Below are positions 62,783 to 64,000 of a DNA stretch of 64,000 bases, in pieces. This DNA comes from Bradyrhizobium sp. (lineage in GTDB: Bacteria > Pseudomonadota > Alphaproteobacteria > Rhizobiales > Xanthobacteraceae). Location of the stretch: the NCBI RefSeq assembly GCF_016213215.1, contig NZ_JACRAW010000079.1, positions 32,600 through 96,599 on the forward strand, written 5' to 3'. The translations under genes and the position numbers were made by a program. Under the pieces are notes generated by a model. That model was given only the letters and a program-made list of their open reading frames with translations, searched no databases and was not told the origin of the DNA. The stretch's first letter is position 1. Every line of letters begins with the position of its first letter.

Positions 62783-64000
62783 ATGAAGACCAAGACTGTG
62801 TCTCTGCTCGCTGCGGCAACTGCTTTCACGTTGCTGGCAGCCCCGAACGCGTTTGCGCAGAAGAAGTACGACACCGGCGCGTCGGACAGCGAGATCAAAA
62901 TCGGAAATGTAGAGGCCTACAGCGGCCCGGCTTCGGCCTACGGCATCATCGGCAAGACCGAGGAAGCCTACTTCAAGATGGTGAACGAAAATGGCGGCGT
63001 GAACGGCCGCAAGATCAACTTCATCTCCTATGACGACGGCTACAGCCCACCCAAGACGGTGGAGCAGGTCCGCAAGCTGATCGAGAGTGACGAAGTCTTC
63101 CTGGTGTTCAACGCGCTGGGCACGCCGACCCAGACCGCCGTGCAGAAATATCACAACGCCAAGAAGGTGCCGCAGCTGTTCCTCGCCACCGGTGCCAGCA
63201 AATGGAACGATCCGAAGAACTTCCCCTGGACCATGGGCTTCCAGCCCAGCTACCGGGTCGAGGCGCGGATCTTCGCCAAGTACATTCTGAAGGAGAAGCC
63301 CAACGCCAAGGTCGCGGTGTTCTATGCCAATGATGATTTCGGCAAGGACTACGTGCTCGGCCTGAAGGAAATTTTCGGCGACAAGGCCTCGTCAATCCTC
63401 GTCGCCGAGGAGAGCTATGAGACGACCGAGCCTTCGATCGATTCCCATATCGTCAAGCTGAAGGGAACCGGCGCCGACGTTTTCGTCAACATCTCAACGC
63501 CCAAGTTCGCTGCCCAGGCGATCAAGAAGATCGCCGAGCTCGAATGGAAACCGATGCATGTCATGACCGACGTTTCGATCTCGATCGGCGCGGTCATGAA
63601 GCCGGCCGGGCTTGAAGCCTCTGAAGGCGTCCTTTCGGCGGGCTATGTGAAGGATGCCGCGGATCCGCAGTGGAAGGACGATCCGGGCATGAAGAAGTTC
63701 ATGGCCTTCATCGAGAAGTACATGCCGGGCGCCAATGTCTCGGACACCAACCTGGTCTACGGATACACCGCGGCGCAGACCATGGTGCAGGTGCTCAAGC
63801 AGTGCGGCGACGAGCTCACCCGCGAGAACGTGATGAAGCAGGCCGCGAGCCTGAAGGGTTTCCCGACGGATTTGCTGATCCCCGGGATCACCATCACGAC
63901 TTCGCCCACCGACTTCGCCCCGATCGAACAGCTCAAGATGATGCGGTTCAAGGGCGGCAAGTGGGAGCTTTTCGGCGATATCATCAGCGCCGAGACGGGC
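62783..64000 (+). CDS. LivJ-type ABC binding protein (partial)
   Basis: 406 residues visible, cut by the window edge. Signal peptide MKTKTVSLLAAATAFTLLAA ending near AFA-QKK. The Peripla_BP_6 fold follows: EIKIGNVEAYSGPASAYG, NENGGVNGRKINFISYDDGYSPPKTVEQVRKLIESDEV, VAVFYANDDFGKDYV. In catabolic loci of this group, such proteins import aromatic or aliphatic acids as often as branched-chain amino acids. Preceded by an acyl-CoA synthetase gene on the same strand, so an organic acid ligand is favoured (inference). Confidence 0.92.
   Translation, partial: MKTKTVSLLAAATAFTLLAAPNAFAQKKYDTGASDSEIKIGNVEAYSGPASAYGIIGKTEEAYFKMVNENGGVNGRKINFISYDDGYSPPKTVEQVRKLIESDEVFLVFNALGTPTQTAVQKYHNAKKVPQLFLATGASKWNDPKNFPWTMGFQPSYRVEARIFAKYILKEKPNAKVAVFYANDDFGKDYVLGLKEIFGDKASSILVAEESYETTEPSIDSHIVKLKGTGADVFVNISTPKFAAQAIKKIAELEWKPMHVMTDVSISIGAVMKPAGLEASEGVLSAGYVKDAADPQWKDDPGMKKFMAFIEKYMPGANVSDTNLVYGYTAAQTMVQVLKQCGDELTRENVMKQAASLKGFPTDLLIPGITITTSPTDFAPIEQLKMMRFKGGKWELFGDIISAETG

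Noticed and set aside
61451..63154. 567-codon minus-strand frame
   Set aside because: Antisense of the acyl-CoA synthetase and LivJ-type genes; low-complexity composition with no domain.

Overview
The window is about 64 kb of GC-rich chromosome with the gene content and codon use of an alphaproteobacterium of the Bradyrhizobium/Rhodopseudomonas group. This assignment is an inference from AapJ-type and DUF938 genes, many acyl-CoA enzymes and ABC binding proteins, and several families of short palindromic intergenic repeats typical of that group. I see no rRNA or tRNA genes, no insertion sequence, no CRISPR array and no phage genes.

Layout. Positions 1-4740 (minus) hold an oligopeptide/dipeptide-type ABC importer: Tat-type binding protein, two permeases, and one fused double ATPase that runs off the left edge. 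Positions 4937-11053 hold an orphan UgpB-like periplasmic binding protein divergent from a three-gene phosphosignalling operon (membrane histidine kinase, REC-DUF3369-histidine kinase, OmpR-type regulator). Then come a DadA-like oxidoreductase, an ECF sigma factor, a possible small RNA, an L,D-transpeptidase and an orphan AapJ-like binding protein (11078-15419). Positions 15654-21541 carry a paired acyl-CoA dehydrogenase operon, a carboxymuconolactone-decarboxylase-like protein and two MFS transporters. Positions 21653-27747 carry a DUF938 methyltransferase and a vitamin B12 uptake locus: btuC-btuD-btuF on minus, and a TonB receptor on plus behind a clear cobalamin riboswitch. Positions 28023-36242 hold two MFS transporters, an exported methyltransferase-like protein, an ABC/FtsX/CrtC-like (AttEFGH-like) operon and a MAPEG protein.

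The right half (36401-62722) is a catabolic island. It holds an iron-type alcohol dehydrogenase/maleylacetate reductase, three acyl-CoA synthetases, a second complete peptide-type ABC importer, a biotin-dependent acyl-CoA carboxylase (alpha and beta; methylcrotonyl/geranyl-CoA type), a BKACE-family enzyme, a glutathione S-transferase and two acyl-CoA dehydrogenases with the isovaleryl/long-chain type of catalytic Glu. A TetR gene with a divergent ketopantoate-reductase-like gene, an AraC regulator and a P-type cation ATPase with a DUF6064 protein lie among them. The window ends inside a LivJ-type binding protein. Together these genes would import peptides or organic acids, activate them as CoA esters, oxidise them and carboxylate branched enoyl-CoAs. 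The actual substrates cannot be read from the sequence.

The most unusual features are a palindromic repeat inserted in frame in the linker of the fused ABC ATPase, another repeat that supplies the C-terminus of an MFS transporter, the orphan binding protein next to the kinase operon with a 26-bp palindrome between them, and a possible sRNA with anti-Shine-Dalgarno motifs downstream of the ECF sigma gene.
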